A stretch of 64,000 nucleotides of DNA from Pseudolabrys sp. (GTDB lineage Bacteria; Pseudomonadota; Alphaproteobacteria; Rhizobiales; Xanthobacteraceae): positions 1-64,000 of the forward strand of contig JAURVZ010000020.1 of the NCBI GenBank assembly GCA_030655215.1, in the 5' to 3' direction. The position numbers and the translations under genes are program-made. Under the pieces are notes generated by a model, which saw only the letters and a list, made by a program, of their open reading frames with translations, had not been told where the DNA came from and searched no databases. Within the stretch, counting starts at the first letter, position 1; each line of letters starts with the position of its first letter. This document shows positions 9,499-17,562 of the stretch, one piece after another.

Positions 9499-10692
9499 TT
9501 ACTTCGTGCCGTGCTTGAAACTATACAGCCAGTTGTACCGCCGGAGCAGATTTTCTCCGCCCAACAGCTTCATGCCGAGATTGCGCATGAGCGCTTGCGG
9601 ACCGGTCTGCCCATAAAGTTTGCCCTGGCTACGCGAGGTTTGTTGGGCGCGCTCGGTGCGCTTGCGCCGCGCTTTCTCATAGGCGCGCAAGCCCGCTTCG
9701 CCGGGCGTGGCCTTCATGCAATCGGCCAGCACGGCGGCGTCCTCGATCGCCATGCCGGCGCCTTGCGCTAGGAAGGGTAGCATCGGATGGGCGGCGTCGC
9801 CAATGAAGGTCACCGGGCCTGTGGTGCCGCCGAACGGCGTGGCGCGATCGTACAAAGCCCATTTCAGCCAGCTGTCCGGAATGGCGAGAATGTCGCGCAC
9901 GCTTTGCGCCCAGGAGAAGCGGGCGAAGTGGCGCAGGATCTCGGTGCGGTCGCCGGCCGCGCTCCAGCCGGTCTCGTTCCATTCATCGTTGACGATGCCG
10001 ACAATGTTGATGAGGCGGCCGCCTTTGACCGGATAGAGCACGAGATGCGCGTCCATGCCGAGCCAGAGATTGACCATGTCGCTGCGGAAATGCAGCGGGA
10101 TGCTTTCCGCCGGCACCAGAGCGCGCCATGCGGTGCGATGCGCGAAGCTCGGCTTGCGCTGCAGCTTGAGCCTGTTGTTGACCGCGGACCAGATGCCGTC
10201 GGCGGCGATCAAGGTCGCGCCGGTTTCCTCGACGATCTGGCGGCCGCGATAGGCCTGCACGGTGATGCCGTTGCTGTGCGTGGCAAAGTCGTCGAAGCGA
10301 ATGCCGAGCTTGACGGAGACATCGATGGCGTCATGCGCGGCATCGGCCAGCGCCGCCTGCAGGTCGCCGCGATGCACGGTCCAGAACGGCGCGCCGTAGC
10401 GCCGTTCCGCCTCCATGCCCAGCGGGATGCGGGTGATCTCCTTGCCTGACGCACCCGACATGACGCGGATCGCATCCGGATTGACCACCAAAGGTTCAAG
10501 CCGGTCGCGCAGGCCGAGCTCCATCAGGATGCGGCTGGCATTGGGGGAGAGCTGAATGCCGGCGCCGGTTTCTTCCAGCACCGGCGATTGCTCGAGCACG
10601 GTGACTCGGAAGCCGGCACGCGACAGTGTCAGCGCTGCCGTCAGACCTGCGATGCCGGCGCCGGCGACGATGACATGACGCTCGGACGCCAA
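9499..10692 (-). CDS. FAD-dependent aromatic monooxygenase (salicylate hydroxylase-like)
   Basis: A 397-residue class A flavoprotein monooxygenase. The dinucleotide-binding GAGIAG motif is at residues 11-16, a DG motif (LIAADGIWS) lies near residue 165 and the second FAD motif FIGDAAHPM is centred on D299. These enzymes hydroxylate aromatic acids with NAD(P)H and oxygen in the cytoplasm; the substrate here is unknown. It follows the zinc-finger gene by 22 bp and precedes the methionine synthase-like gene, all leftward. Close paralogues occur throughout the Nitrobacteraceae next to the same small zinc-finger gene. Confidence 0.88.
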   Translation of the reverse strand: MASERHVIVAGAGIAGLTAALTLSRAGFRVTVLEQSPVLEETGAGIQLSPNASRILMELGLRDRLEPLVVNPDAIRVMSGASGKEITRIPLGMEAERRYGAPFWTVHRGDLQAALADAAHDAIDVSVKLGIRFDDFATHSNGITVQAYRGRQIVEETGATLIAADGIWSAVNNRLKLQRKPSFAHRTAWRALVPAESIPLHFRSDMVNLWLGMDAHLVLYPVKGGRLINIVGIVNDEWNETGWSAAGDRTEILRHFARFSWAQSVRDILAIPDSWLKWALYDRATPFGGTTGPVTFIGDAAHPMLPFLAQGAGMAIEDAAVLADCMKATPGEAGLRAYEKARRKRTERAQQTSRSQGKLYGQTGPQALMRNLGMKLLGGENLLRRYNWLYSFKHGTK

Positions 10693-10714
10693 GGCTATAG
10701 CTCCATGAAGGGCG

Positions 10715-10960
10715 TTAGGCTTCGACCAGCGGCAGGGCGCAGGCGGCCGGGTTGGCCGAATGCGAATCCAGCGACGCGTTCAGCCGGTACAAGGTCGAGC
10801 AATAGGGGCAGATGACTTCGTTGTCCGCGCCGAGATCCAGGAAGACATGCGGGTGGTCGTAAGGCGGCTTTGCGCCGACGCACATGAATTCATTGGCGCC
10901 GACCTCGATGAGCGGCACGCCGGGATCGTTATGGAAATGGGGGACGACGTGTTCCGCCAT
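10715..10960 (-). CDS. CHCC zinc-finger domain protein
   Basis: An 81-residue protein with the zinc-finger CHCC pattern: Cys27 in FMCVGA, a histidine in DHPHVFLD and the pair CPYCSTLY near residues 51-54. The fold is that of the small mitochondrial complex I subunit NDUFS6 and its bacterial relatives, which bind a single zinc. It is the first gene of a leftward set with the FAD monooxygenase and the methionine synthase-like gene. Its role in the bacterium is not known; assembly or stability of a respiratory enzyme is a reasonable guess from the homologous subunit. Confidence 0.88.
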   Translation of the reverse strand: MAEHVVPHFHNDPGVPLIEVGANEFMCVGAKPPYDHPHVFLDLGADNEVICPYCSTLYRLNASLDSHSANPAACALPLVEA

Positions 10961-11061
10961 GAGAAAAGCCTTTTCGCAGGTAATTTGTGAGCCGCACCAT
11001 AACGATGCGGGGCGCTCGTGCCTAGCTTTGAAAGTTCGTTAGCCGTATCAGGGAGAGTGCC

Positions 11062-11086
11062 GGAACCTCGTTGATTCGTAAGCGTT
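11062..11086 (+). promoter_or_regulatory. Candidate EcfG (general stress) promoter
   Basis: ggaac at 11062-11066 and cgtt at 11083-11086 are separated by exactly 16 bp, matching the alphaproteobacterial EcfG consensus GGAAC-N16/17-CGTT. Transcription would begin near 11093 and read into the membrane protein gene starting at 11161. Confidence 0.65.
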
Positions 11087-11160
11087 TTCTCACCGGACGC
11101 TGGGGCGTTGCGGGTTATCCCCAAAGGACGCCCATTGGGGTACAGGAGCGGGCCGCTGAC

Positions 11161-12342
11161 ATGCGCGACGCGCAAGGATTCGCGCCACCGATCGAGCAGG
11201 GATTCGCGCCGCAGGCGCCGCGCGAGCGCTTCGTCATGCGCAAACGACGGCTGGTGCCGGTGGTGCTGCTGTCCGTGGCGCTGATCGCGATGGCGGCCTA
11301 TGTCGTGCCGCGCGGCTGGGACGCGCAATATCTCCTGAGCATCGAGGACGACCCGGCCGAGATAGCCGGGCGCACGCTCGACGAGAAATTCAATCTCGAC
11401 GTCGCCAACCGCGAGATCGAACAGGCACTGGCCGCCAAGGACAGCGACCTGGCCAAGAGCTTTGTCGATCTCGCCGCCGACCGGAAAGTGCCGCTCGATC
11501 CGGCGTTGATCGCCAAGGTCGAGGCCATGGTTACACAAGACGCCACCGCCGCGCATGCGGCGCAGAGCTTTGCCATGGGCCTCATCACTGGTGAGCCGAA
11601 TGACATGGCCGGCTTTGCCGGGACGACGCTCGGCGACCTGTTCGTGTTCGGCGACATCCGCGATGCGGTGCGCGAAGGCTCGCGGCTGGCGACGGGGGAG
11701 AAGGTCGATGAGTTGATCCTCGGCCTGTCGGTGGTTGGCCTCGCCATCACCGCGGGAACCTATGCGACGATGGGCGCCGGGACACCGGCGCGCATCGGCC
11801 TGTCGCTGGCGAAAGTGGCGCGCAAGACCGGCCGCATGAGTGCCGACCTTACGACCTATGTCGGGCGCTCGCTGCGCGGTGTTGTCGATTGGGGTGCATT
11901 GAAGAATGCCATTGGTGGTGTGTCTGTGACGCAACCGGCCTTGGCCATTCGCGCGGCGCGCGATGCGGTGAAGGTCGAGCGCGCCGGCGGCTTGATCGAT
12001 CTGGCGCGCAATGCCGGCCGCGTGCAGACCAAGGCCGGCACGCAGGCCGCCCTCGATGGCTTGAAGATTGCCGAAAGCCCGCGCGAAATGGCGCGCGTCG
12101 CGACCTTGGCGGAGAAGAGCGGCAGCCGCACGCGGGCGATATTGAAAGTCGCCGGCCGCGGCGCCATTGCGCTGTCGATCGCGGCCTTCGATCTCAGTCT
12201 CTGGATCTTCTGGGCGCTCGGCACACTGTTCGGGCTGGTATCGTCATTGAAGAGTTTCACCGAACGCTCGACGCAGCGCTTCATCGACCGGCGCAAATTG
12301 CGGAAATACAGGCGGCTTGCCGCGGTGCAGGCGGGCGCTTAA
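11161..12342 (+). CDS. Membrane protein of unknown function
   Basis: A protein of 393 residues from the ATG at 11161. A hydrophobic segment, LVPVVLLSVALIAMAAYVV, follows a basic stretch at residues 27-30, and a second strong one, ALSIAAFDLSLWIFWALG, lies near the C-terminus; a weaker one (LSVVGLAITAGTYATMG) is in the middle. The intervening parts are rich in Ala, Arg and Lys. I recognise no enzyme motif. Starts upstream of 11161 fall within or at a candidate EcfG promoter (11062-11086), which favours 11161 or the internal ATG at 11236. The promoter suggests stress induction. It may share a transcript with the hydrolase gene 25 bp downstream. Confidence 0.7.
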   Translation: MRDAQGFAPPIEQGFAPQAPRERFVMRKRRLVPVVLLSVALIAMAAYVVPRGWDAQYLLSIEDDPAEIAGRTLDEKFNLDVANREIEQALAAKDSDLAKSFVDLAADRKVPLDPALIAKVEAMVTQDATAAHAAQSFAMGLITGEPNDMAGFAGTTLGDLFVFGDIRDAVREGSRLATGEKVDELILGLSVVGLAITAGTYATMGAGTPARIGLSLAKVARKTGRMSADLTTYVGRSLRGVVDWGALKNAIGGVSVTQPALAIRAARDAVKVERAGGLIDLARNAGRVQTKAGTQAALDGLKIAESPREMARVATLAEKSGSRTRAILKVAGRGAIALSIAAFDLSLWIFWALGTLFGLVSSLKSFTERSTQRFIDRRKLRKYRRLAAVQAGA

Positions 12343-12367
12343 AAGACGCCGCTTGTCAGAGCGGTGA

Positions 12368-13126
12368 ATGAATATGCCCAGCTTCCAGAACGGCGACGTC
12401 GAGATTTCCTATATTGACGAAGGTGAGGGTGAGCCGATGCTGCTCATTCACGGCTTTGCCTCGAGCAAGGAAGCGAACTGGGTCGGCCCAAGCTGGCTCG
12501 GCACTTTGACGCGCGCCGGACGCCGCGTCATCGCTCTCGACAATCGCGGCCATGGCCAGTCGAGCAAGCTGTACGATCCGGCCGATTATCACACCGGCAA
12601 GATGGCCGATGATGCGCGCGCTCTGCTCGATCATCTCACTATCGAGCGCACCGACGTCATGGGTTATTCGATGGGCGCGCGCATCACCGCGTTCCTCACA
12701 TTGGCTCATCCGCAGCGCGTCCGCTCGGCGGTGCTCGGCGGTCTCGGCAATCATCTGGTCGACGGTGTCGGCCTGCCGGAGTCGATCGCCGATGCGCTGG
12801 AATCGCCATCGCTCGACGATGTCACCGACAAGCAGGGCCGGGTGTTCCGCGCCTTCGCCCAGCAGACCAAGTCCGACTTGAAGGCGCTGGCCGCCTGTAT
12901 TCGCGGCTCGCGCCAGGTGCTGACCAAGGCGGAAATCGGCACGATTGGTATCCCGGTCCTGATCGCCATTGGCACCAAGGACGACGTCGCCGGTTCCGCG
13001 CAGGAGTTGGCCGCGCTCATTCCGGGCGCCGAGGCGCTCGATATACCCGACCGCGACCATATGCTGGCGGTCGGCGACAAGGTCTATAAAGCCGGGGTTT
13101 TGGCCTTTCTTGAAAGACGGCCTTAA
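12368..13126 (+). CDS. Alpha/beta hydrolase
   Basis: A 252-residue alpha/beta hydrolase. The oxyanion region is LLIHGFASS, the nucleophile elbow GYSMG places the catalytic serine at residue 101, and the C-terminal DRDHML gives histidine 231; the acid is probably the aspartate in GTKDD. Such enzymes cleave esters, lactones or C-C bonds in the cytoplasm, and the substrate is not evident. It starts 25 bp after the membrane protein gene and is followed by cysE after 91 bp on the same strand. The order with cysE and DUF3126 appears conserved in relatives. Confidence 0.88.
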   Translation: MNMPSFQNGDVEISYIDEGEGEPMLLIHGFASSKEANWVGPSWLGTLTRAGRRVIALDNRGHGQSSKLYDPADYHTGKMADDARALLDHLTIERTDVMGYSMGARITAFLTLAHPQRVRSAVLGGLGNHLVDGVGLPESIADALESPSLDDVTDKQGRVFRAFAQQTKSDLKALAACIRGSRQVLTKAEIGTIGIPVLIAIGTKDDVAGSAQELAALIPGAEALDIPDRDHMLAVGDKVYKAGVLAFLERRP

Positions 13127-13217
13127 GGCCGAACCGCTACTTTCAGACCTCTCTGCACCCCTGAAAATCCATGATAAAACCCCTATCTGTGGGGTCAGAG
13201 AATCCAGGAGATCCACA

Positions 13218-14063
13218 ATGGCTCAGTTTCAAGCGCGGCCGGCAGGCGCCCTCGACAAGGTCGACCCGGTCTGGAGCCGCATCCGGTCCGAGGCCGAGGA
13301 TATCGCCCGCCGCGAGCCGGAGCTGTCGAGCTTCATCTATGAGACTGTCCTGAACCATGACACGCTGGAGACGGCGGTGTCGCACCGCGTCAGTCAGCGC
13401 CTCGATCATGCCGACGTGTCGAGCGACCTGATCCGCCAGGCGTTCCGCGAAGCGATCGAGGACCAGCCGGAAATCGGCGACATGTTCCGCGCCGACATCG
13501 TCGCCACCTTTGACCGCGATCCGGCAACGACCCGCTTCATCGAGCCGGTGCTGTACTACAAAGGCTTCCACGCCATTCAGACGCATCGCCTGGCGCATTG
13601 GCTGCTCGGCAAGGGCCGCAAGGACTTCGCGCTGTATCTGCAGAGCCGCTCGTCGGCCGCGTTCCAGTGCGATATCAATCCGCATGCCAAGATCGGCCGC
13701 GGTATTTTCCTCGATCACGCCACTGGCCTTGTTGTCGGCGAAACCGCGACGATCGATGATGATGTCTCGATCCTGCATGACGTGACGCTCGGCGGCACCG
13801 GTAAGGACAATGAAGACCGTCATCCGAAAATCCGCCGTGGCGTGATGATCGGCGCCGGTGCGAAAATTCTCGGCAATATCGAAGTTGGTCATTGCGCGCG
13901 CATCGCTGCCGGCTCTGTCGTCATCAAGCCGGTGCCGAACAACACCACCGTTGCCGGCGTGCCGGCCAAAGTGGTCGGCGAGGCGGGATGTGCCGAACCA
14001 TCGCGTACCATGAACCAGATGCTGTCCGGCGAGATCGTCGACGGCCTGATGATCGATGGCTGA
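13218..14063 (+). CDS. cysE: Serine O-acetyltransferase
   Basis: A 281-residue enzyme that acetylates L-serine with acetyl-CoA, the committed step of cysteine synthesis in the cytoplasm. An N-terminal helical domain (to about residue 140) is followed by left-handed beta-helix hexapeptide repeats; the catalytic pair D152/H167 sits in CDINPHAKIG and FLDHATG, and LHDVTLGGTG is the conserved loop. The C-terminal tail, QMLSGEIVDGLMIDG, is where cysteine synthase normally docks (it ends in a hydrophobic residue before Asp-Gly). The ATG at 13218 has AGGAG 7 bases upstream, so the long frame extending back into the hydrolase gene is not used. Confidence 0.95.
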   Translation: MAQFQARPAGALDKVDPVWSRIRSEAEDIARREPELSSFIYETVLNHDTLETAVSHRVSQRLDHADVSSDLIRQAFREAIEDQPEIGDMFRADIVATFDRDPATTRFIEPVLYYKGFHAIQTHRLAHWLLGKGRKDFALYLQSRSSAAFQCDINPHAKIGRGIFLDHATGLVVGETATIDDDVSILHDVTLGGTGKDNEDRHPKIRRGVMIGAGAKILGNIEVGHCARIAAGSVVIKPVPNNTTVAGVPAKVVGEAGCAEPSRTMNQMLSGEIVDGLMIDG

Positions 14064-14139
14064 ACGGAACCTTGCGGGTTGACTTGCGCGCTCAATCGGG
14101 CAACTAACGCGTGATTTTGCAGGATAAAGGAGCCGCCCG

Positions 14140-14568
14140 GTGGACGTGCAGGAAGTCAGAAAGCTCGACGATTACCTGAAAAAGGTTTTCGGCAATCCGA
14201 ATATCCGCGTTGTGCCGAAGGGCGGCGATGTCGCCGAAGTTTTCCTCGGTGACGACGACCTCGGCGAGATGACCGTCGACGATGAAGACGGCGAGCGCTC
14301 GTATAATTTCCGCATGGTCGTCCAGGTCAGCCAGGACAAGTCCATGCAGCCTGTGCCGACGCTGACCAATTACCTGCGGCTCAAATTCGACAACGAAAAA
14401 ATCCGCGTCGTGACACGGCCGAAGAAACTGGACTCGCTGGAAGTGTATCTCGGCGACGATTTTCTCGGCGTGCTGTTTCTCGAAACCGAGAAGGGCCGCA
14501 AGAGCTACATTCTCGAATTGCCGATCCTCGATATCGATCTGATCGACGAAGAGAACCCGAACTTCTAG
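14140..14568 (+). CDS. DUF3126 protein with two tandem repeats
   Basis: A 142-residue protein starting at a GTG with AAGGAG 7 bases upstream. It contains two copies of the DUF3126 unit: residues 5-65 (LDDYLKKVFGNPNIRVVPKG, AEVFLGDDDLGEM, RSYNFRM) and about 73-136 (LTNYLRLKFDNEKIRVVTRP, LEVYLGDDFLGVLF, KSYILELPILDIDL). DUF3126 is restricted to alphaproteobacteria and usually, as I recall it, one unit long; function is unknown. It follows cysE by 76 bp. Its TAG stop shares the palindrome CTAG with the stop of the convergent gene. Confidence 0.85.
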   Translation: MDVQEVRKLDDYLKKVFGNPNIRVVPKGGDVAEVFLGDDDLGEMTVDDEDGERSYNFRMVVQVSQDKSMQPVPTLTNYLRLKFDNEKIRVVTRPKKLDSLEVYLGDDFLGVLFLETEKGRKSYILELPILDIDLIDEENPNF

Positions 14569-15293
14569 ATCGACGGCCGCCAGCGCGACATCAACTTGTC
14601 GATGCCGCTGGCGACGGCGCGCCAGTCACTCAACCATTCGCGCGGAAAGCGCAATGTGATCTCAGCGCCGCCAACGCGGCGCTCCATCAGGCATGTGCCG
14701 CTATTGGTGACGCCCTTGCGCGAGCAGCGGGCGACAAATTTGTCCGGCGCGGTCGCATCCATGATCAGGTCTTCGCCCTGGTACGGCGTGCCGTTCTTGA
14801 ACGGCTTGGTCGTCAGTCCGTCTTCGCCGGTTTTCGCGTCAGTGCCAAGATAGCGCGGATAGATCGTTTGCACGCGCTCCTTTAGCGGCATGGTGCCGTC
14901 GCTGACCTGGATAGTGGCGAACAGCCGTTCATTCGGATCGACCGGCACGCCATCGACGATCTTGATCGACGGATCGGGCGGCACCAAAGACGGCCATAAA
15001 TAAGCAAGGTCGAGGCGGTTCAAGGAGCCTGCGCGGCGCTGCAACGGAATGCGAATGGCGGCCGGCTCAATGTTGAACGGCACGCCGGCAATGCTGACCG
15101 GCAGCGACGGCGCATCCATCGCGACCGGCGCATCCGGCCAGCGCGGCCACAACGTATAAGCGACATAGACCACGGCCACGGCACAGACGATGGCGCACAC
15201 CGCGACAGGCGCGGCCAGCGGGTTATGGCCCTTGCGGCGCTTTTGTTGAATGCGGCGGGCGGCGGCGTGATGGGGGTGGGCGAGTGTGGCCAT
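14565..15293 (-). CDS. Membrane-anchored protein of unknown function
   Basis: A 242-residue protein with a basic N-terminus (RRIQQKRRKG), one transmembrane segment at about residues 27-47 (VAVCAIVCAVAVVYVAYTLW) and a periplasmic domain with two cysteines (in VARCSRKG and SGTCLMERR) that could pair. The domain ends with LRFPREWLSDW. I do not recognise the family beyond its occurrence in Nitrobacteraceae. Its promoter region contains two perfect CtrA boxes shared with the divergent gene at 15435, suggesting cell-cycle control of an envelope function. Its stop overlaps that of the DUF3126 gene by four bases. Confidence 0.75.
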   Translation of the reverse strand: MATLAHPHHAAARRIQQKRRKGHNPLAAPVAVCAIVCAVAVVYVAYTLWPRWPDAPVAMDAPSLPVSIAGVPFNIEPAAIRIPLQRRAGSLNRLDLAYLWPSLVPPDPSIKIVDGVPVDPNERLFATIQVSDGTMPLKERVQTIYPRYLGTDAKTGEDGLTTKPFKNGTPYQGEDLIMDATAPDKFVARCSRKGVTNSGTCLMERRVGGAEITLRFPREWLSDWRAVASGIDKLMSRWRPSI

Positions 15294-15337
15294 TGAGGCT
15301 CCGGAAGCGTCTTACGCTTCGATGTCCCACGACAAGG

Positions 15338-15371
15338 TTAATGCCGGGTTAACAGGTTAACCATTTGTTAA
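15338..15371. promoter_or_regulatory. Two perfect CtrA boxes (TTAA-N7-TTAA)
   Basis: TTAA at 15338 and 15349 enclose seven bases, and TTAA at 15357 and 15368 enclose seven bases: two exact matches to the CtrA full site, 19 bp apart centre to centre, on one face or nearly so of the helix. They lie between two divergent genes (starts at 15293 and 15435). Confidence 0.7.
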
Positions 15372-15434
15372 GCTTTGGCTGGCGCGCAGGCCGTTGCCGC
15401 TGCATTTGTGGTCTCACAAGTGTGTGAGGCGTGC

Positions 15435-15758
15435 ATGTCACCGCAGTCGTTGCAGATGTTCCTGACCCTGGCGCTCGGCTTCGCCGTCGCCGGCCTGTGC
15501 AGCGCTGGCTACCAGTTGGCGACGTCGAAGCTGCCAAGTCTCGGCCAGCTGACGACCGGGCCGAGCCCGAAGGCTTTTGCCGCCGTGCCGCTGCTGATCC
15601 TCGCCGCGCCGTTCCTGATCATGCGCAACACGCTGATGGGTGAGCATGAGCAGGGCCGCCGCTTCCAGTTCGTGTTCATGGCAACGATGATCGCCGGATT
15701 CTGGAGCCTGATGTCCGGCATGGTGCTGGTGCGCGCCGTCTCGCTTTTCATCGCTTAA
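15435..15758 (+). CDS. DUF6949-type small membrane protein
   Basis: A 107-residue integral membrane protein. Three hydrophobic segments are visible: FLTLALGFAVAGLCSAGYQL (about 8-27), AFAAVPLLILAAPFLIMRNT (about 45-64) and FVFMATMIAGFWSLMSGMVL (about 80-99). It resembles the DUF6949 family of Hyphomicrobiales; no function is known. The ATG at 15435 is preferred because GAGG lies just upstream; a TTG at 15375 would add 20 residues but begins almost within the CtrA boxes. The tandem CtrA sites 64 bp upstream suggest cell-cycle control. Confidence 0.75.
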   Translation: MSPQSLQMFLTLALGFAVAGLCSAGYQLATSKLPSLGQLTTGPSPKAFAAVPLLILAAPFLIMRNTLMGEHEQGRRFQFVFMATMIAGFWSLMSGMVLVRAVSLFIA

Positions 15759-15817
15759 TACCTTTCCTCAACGCGTCCGATCGGGCAAATTCCCGCCACC
15801 TTCAAGGGAGCGTGGGA

Positions 15818-16348
15818 ATGCCAATCTATGAACTCGACGGCCAAGCGCCGGAATTTCCGGCCGATGGCAAATATTGGGTCGCTGAGACAGCGGTGCTGAT
15901 CGGCCGCGTGCGGATGAAGTCGGACACCAGCATCTGGTTCGGCGCCGTGCTGCGCGGCGACAATGAATGGATCGAGTTAGGAGACCGCTCGCAGATCCAG
16001 GACAATGCCACGCTGCACACCGACATGGGCTTTCCGATCGTGATCGGTTCGAACTGCGTCATCGGCCATAAGGTCATGCTGCATGGCTGCACCATTGGCG
16101 ACAATACGTTGATCGGCATGGGCGCCATCGTTTTGAATGGTGCGAAGATCGGCAACAACTCGCTTGTCGGAGCAGGGGCTTTGGTGACTGAAGGCAAGAC
16201 CTTCCCGGATAACTCGCTGATCGTCGGCTCACCGGCGCGCGCGATCCGCACGCTAAATGAGAAGGCACATGCGATGATCCGCAAGGGCGCGGATCATTAC
16301 GTCGAACGCTCGCAGCAATATGCCAAGGGGTTGAAGAAGATTGGGTGA
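15818..16348 (+). CDS. Gamma-carbonic anhydrase family protein
   Basis: A 176-residue left-handed beta-helix protein of the gamma-class carbonic anhydrase (YrdA/PaaY-like) family. The three zinc ligands are H67, H84 and H89 (TLHTDMG, IGHKVMLHG), and hexapeptide repeats run from residue 25 to about 140, followed by a C-terminal helix. Members hydrate CO2 or act as thioester hydrolases or scaffold proteins; which applies is undecidable here. The ATG at 15818 is chosen because GGGAG lies 7 bases upstream, too close to the GTG at 15812. No functional partner is adjacent. Confidence 0.9.
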   Translation: MPIYELDGQAPEFPADGKYWVAETAVLIGRVRMKSDTSIWFGAVLRGDNEWIELGDRSQIQDNATLHTDMGFPIVIGSNCVIGHKVMLHGCTIGDNTLIGMGAIVLNGAKIGNNSLVGAGALVTEGKTFPDNSLIVGSPARAIRTLNEKAHAMIRKGADHYVERSQQYAKGLKKIG

Positions 16349-16370
16349 GGGGGCGTTCGGCTGCATATCC

Positions 16371-16509
16371 GTCACCCTGAGGTGCAAGGCCGTTTGGCCG
16401 AGCCTCAAAGGGCGACGGCCCATATAGCGCGGCCGTCGCCCTTCGAGGCTCGCCATAGCGCGTCGAAGACGCGCGTCAACGCGCTGATGGCTCGCACCTC
16501 AGGATGACG
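16371..16509. repeat. Long palindromic intergenic repeat (gtcaccctgaggtgc type)
   Basis: The outer arms gtcaccctgaggtgc and gcacctcaggatgac face each other across about 110 bp; inside, gggcgacggcc/ggccgtcgccc and gcgcgt/acgcgc make further hairpins. It fills the DNA downstream of the carbonic anhydrase gene. The whole element would fold into one long, branched structure. Confidence 0.75.
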
Positions 16510-16596
16510 GATTTTGCAACATGCGCTGGCGCCGCAGTTCGAGATTCCGAATACGAAGCGGCCAGGATACTTTACGCGTCAGGCCGCATCAGGGCT

Positions 16597-16683
16597 CGTC
16601 ATGCCCGGCCTTGTGCCGGGCATCCGTCTTCGCTTTGTAAAGCAATCAAGACGTGGATGGCCGGGACAAGCCCGGCCATGACG
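16597..16683. repeat. Palindromic intergenic repeat (cgtcatgcccggc type), copy 1
   Basis: Arms cgtcatgcccggccttgtgc and its partner ending ggccatgacg bracket a short centre with ctttgtaaag. Related copies are at 51435 and 59911. Apart from this and the preceding repeat I see no gene in the stretch 16349-16893. Confidence 0.8.
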
Positions 16684-16893
16684 AAGATGAACCACGTTTA
16701 TTGAAGGCCCCAAAAAAAAGGTGCGACCGATCCTTGGGGGAGGATCGGTCGCTCGCGGTCCCGGTCGGGGGACGGGAGGGTTGGGGACGTGACCGGGGCG
16801 CGAATTCCTGTTCGTCGTCGCGATGCTCAAACGGTGAGCGAAACTTTATCCCTCCACCATGCGCCACCGGCGCATGGCCCTTCCTGCATCTCG

Positions 16894-17562
16894 TTAGCGG
16901 GCCGACGCTGTTGCCGGTGCGCCGCGCGGATCGCCGAGACCGACCCATACATTCTGGTCCGTCTGTGACTGCCGCTTGACGAATTTGTATCCCGTCTTGT
17001 TCCAGGCCAGCACTTCAGCTTCCTGGTTGTCGAGAATGAACTCACCGCGATTGGTCTTCACCGTCAGCACGGCGTGGCCTTCGCCCTTCTTGTCGCGGAC
17101 CACGGTGATCAACAGCGCTTCGCGCGGCCAACCGGCCTGGATCAACATGCGGCGCTTGAGCAGCACGTAGTCTTCGCAATCGCCGGCGCCGTCGTCCGGA
17201 TAATTCCAGCGCTCAACAACACCCCAGTGCTCGATGTCGGTGATCGCCTTGATCGAGTCATTGGCCCAGCTGTTCACCTTGACCAGATCGTCCCAGGTCT
17301 TGGCGGTCAGCACGATGTCGCGTGGCGCCGAAGCCTTCGTGTTGCACTCGTTCTTGTATTCGATGCAAAACTCGACCCAGCCGATCGGCGCGCGCGTGAC
17401 ATCACCCACCGCGGCATAGACGACCGCATCGTTCGGCTGTCCTGCATTCAGCGATGCAACGCGTTCCCGCGCATTGCCAGTGCCGGTGTTCATAGCCAGT
17501 GCGCTGAAAGCAAAAACCAGTGCGCTGCCGGCCAACAAAGCCCGTTTGAAACCCTTTTTCAT
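16894..17562 (-). CDS. Transglutaminase-like cysteine peptidase (BTLCP, LapG-like fold)
   Basis: A 222-residue secreted protein of the bacterial transglutaminase-like cysteine peptidase family. A signal peptide (residues 1-23, RALLAGSALVFAFSALA) is followed by the catalytic triad: C129 in GAGDCEDYVLLK, H163 in GEGHAVLTV and D178 in FILDNQEAE. The best-known member, LapG, is a periplasmic protease that cuts adhesins under c-di-GMP control; no LapD or adhesin gene is next to this one, but the next gene upstream on the same strand is a tandem PilZ protein. The upstream DNA is unusually AT-rich. The substrate is unknown. Confidence 0.9.
   Translation of the reverse strand: MKKGFKRALLAGSALVFAFSALAMNTGTGNARERVASLNAGQPNDAVVYAAVGDVTRAPIGWVEFCIEYKNECNTKASAPRDIVLTAKTWDDLVKVNSWANDSIKAITDIEHWGVVERWNYPDDGAGDCEDYVLLKRRMLIQAGWPREALLITVVRDKKGEGHAVLTVKTNRGEFILDNQEAEVLAWNKTGYKFVKRQSQTDQNVWVGLGDPRGAPATASAR

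Noticed and set aside
10780..11934. A 384-codon leftward frame spanning the zinc finger and membrane protein genes
   Set aside because: It overlaps two better genes and a candidate promoter and shows the repetitive composition of a GC shadow.
13179..13195. A short hairpin (acccc/ggggt) upstream of cysE
   Set aside because: Only five base pairs with a 7-base loop; too weak to call a riboswitch or attenuator.
12969..13217. An 83-codon N-terminal extension of cysE
   Set aside because: The extension overlaps the hydrolase gene in another frame; the ATG at 13218 has a proper ribosome binding site and matches the family length.
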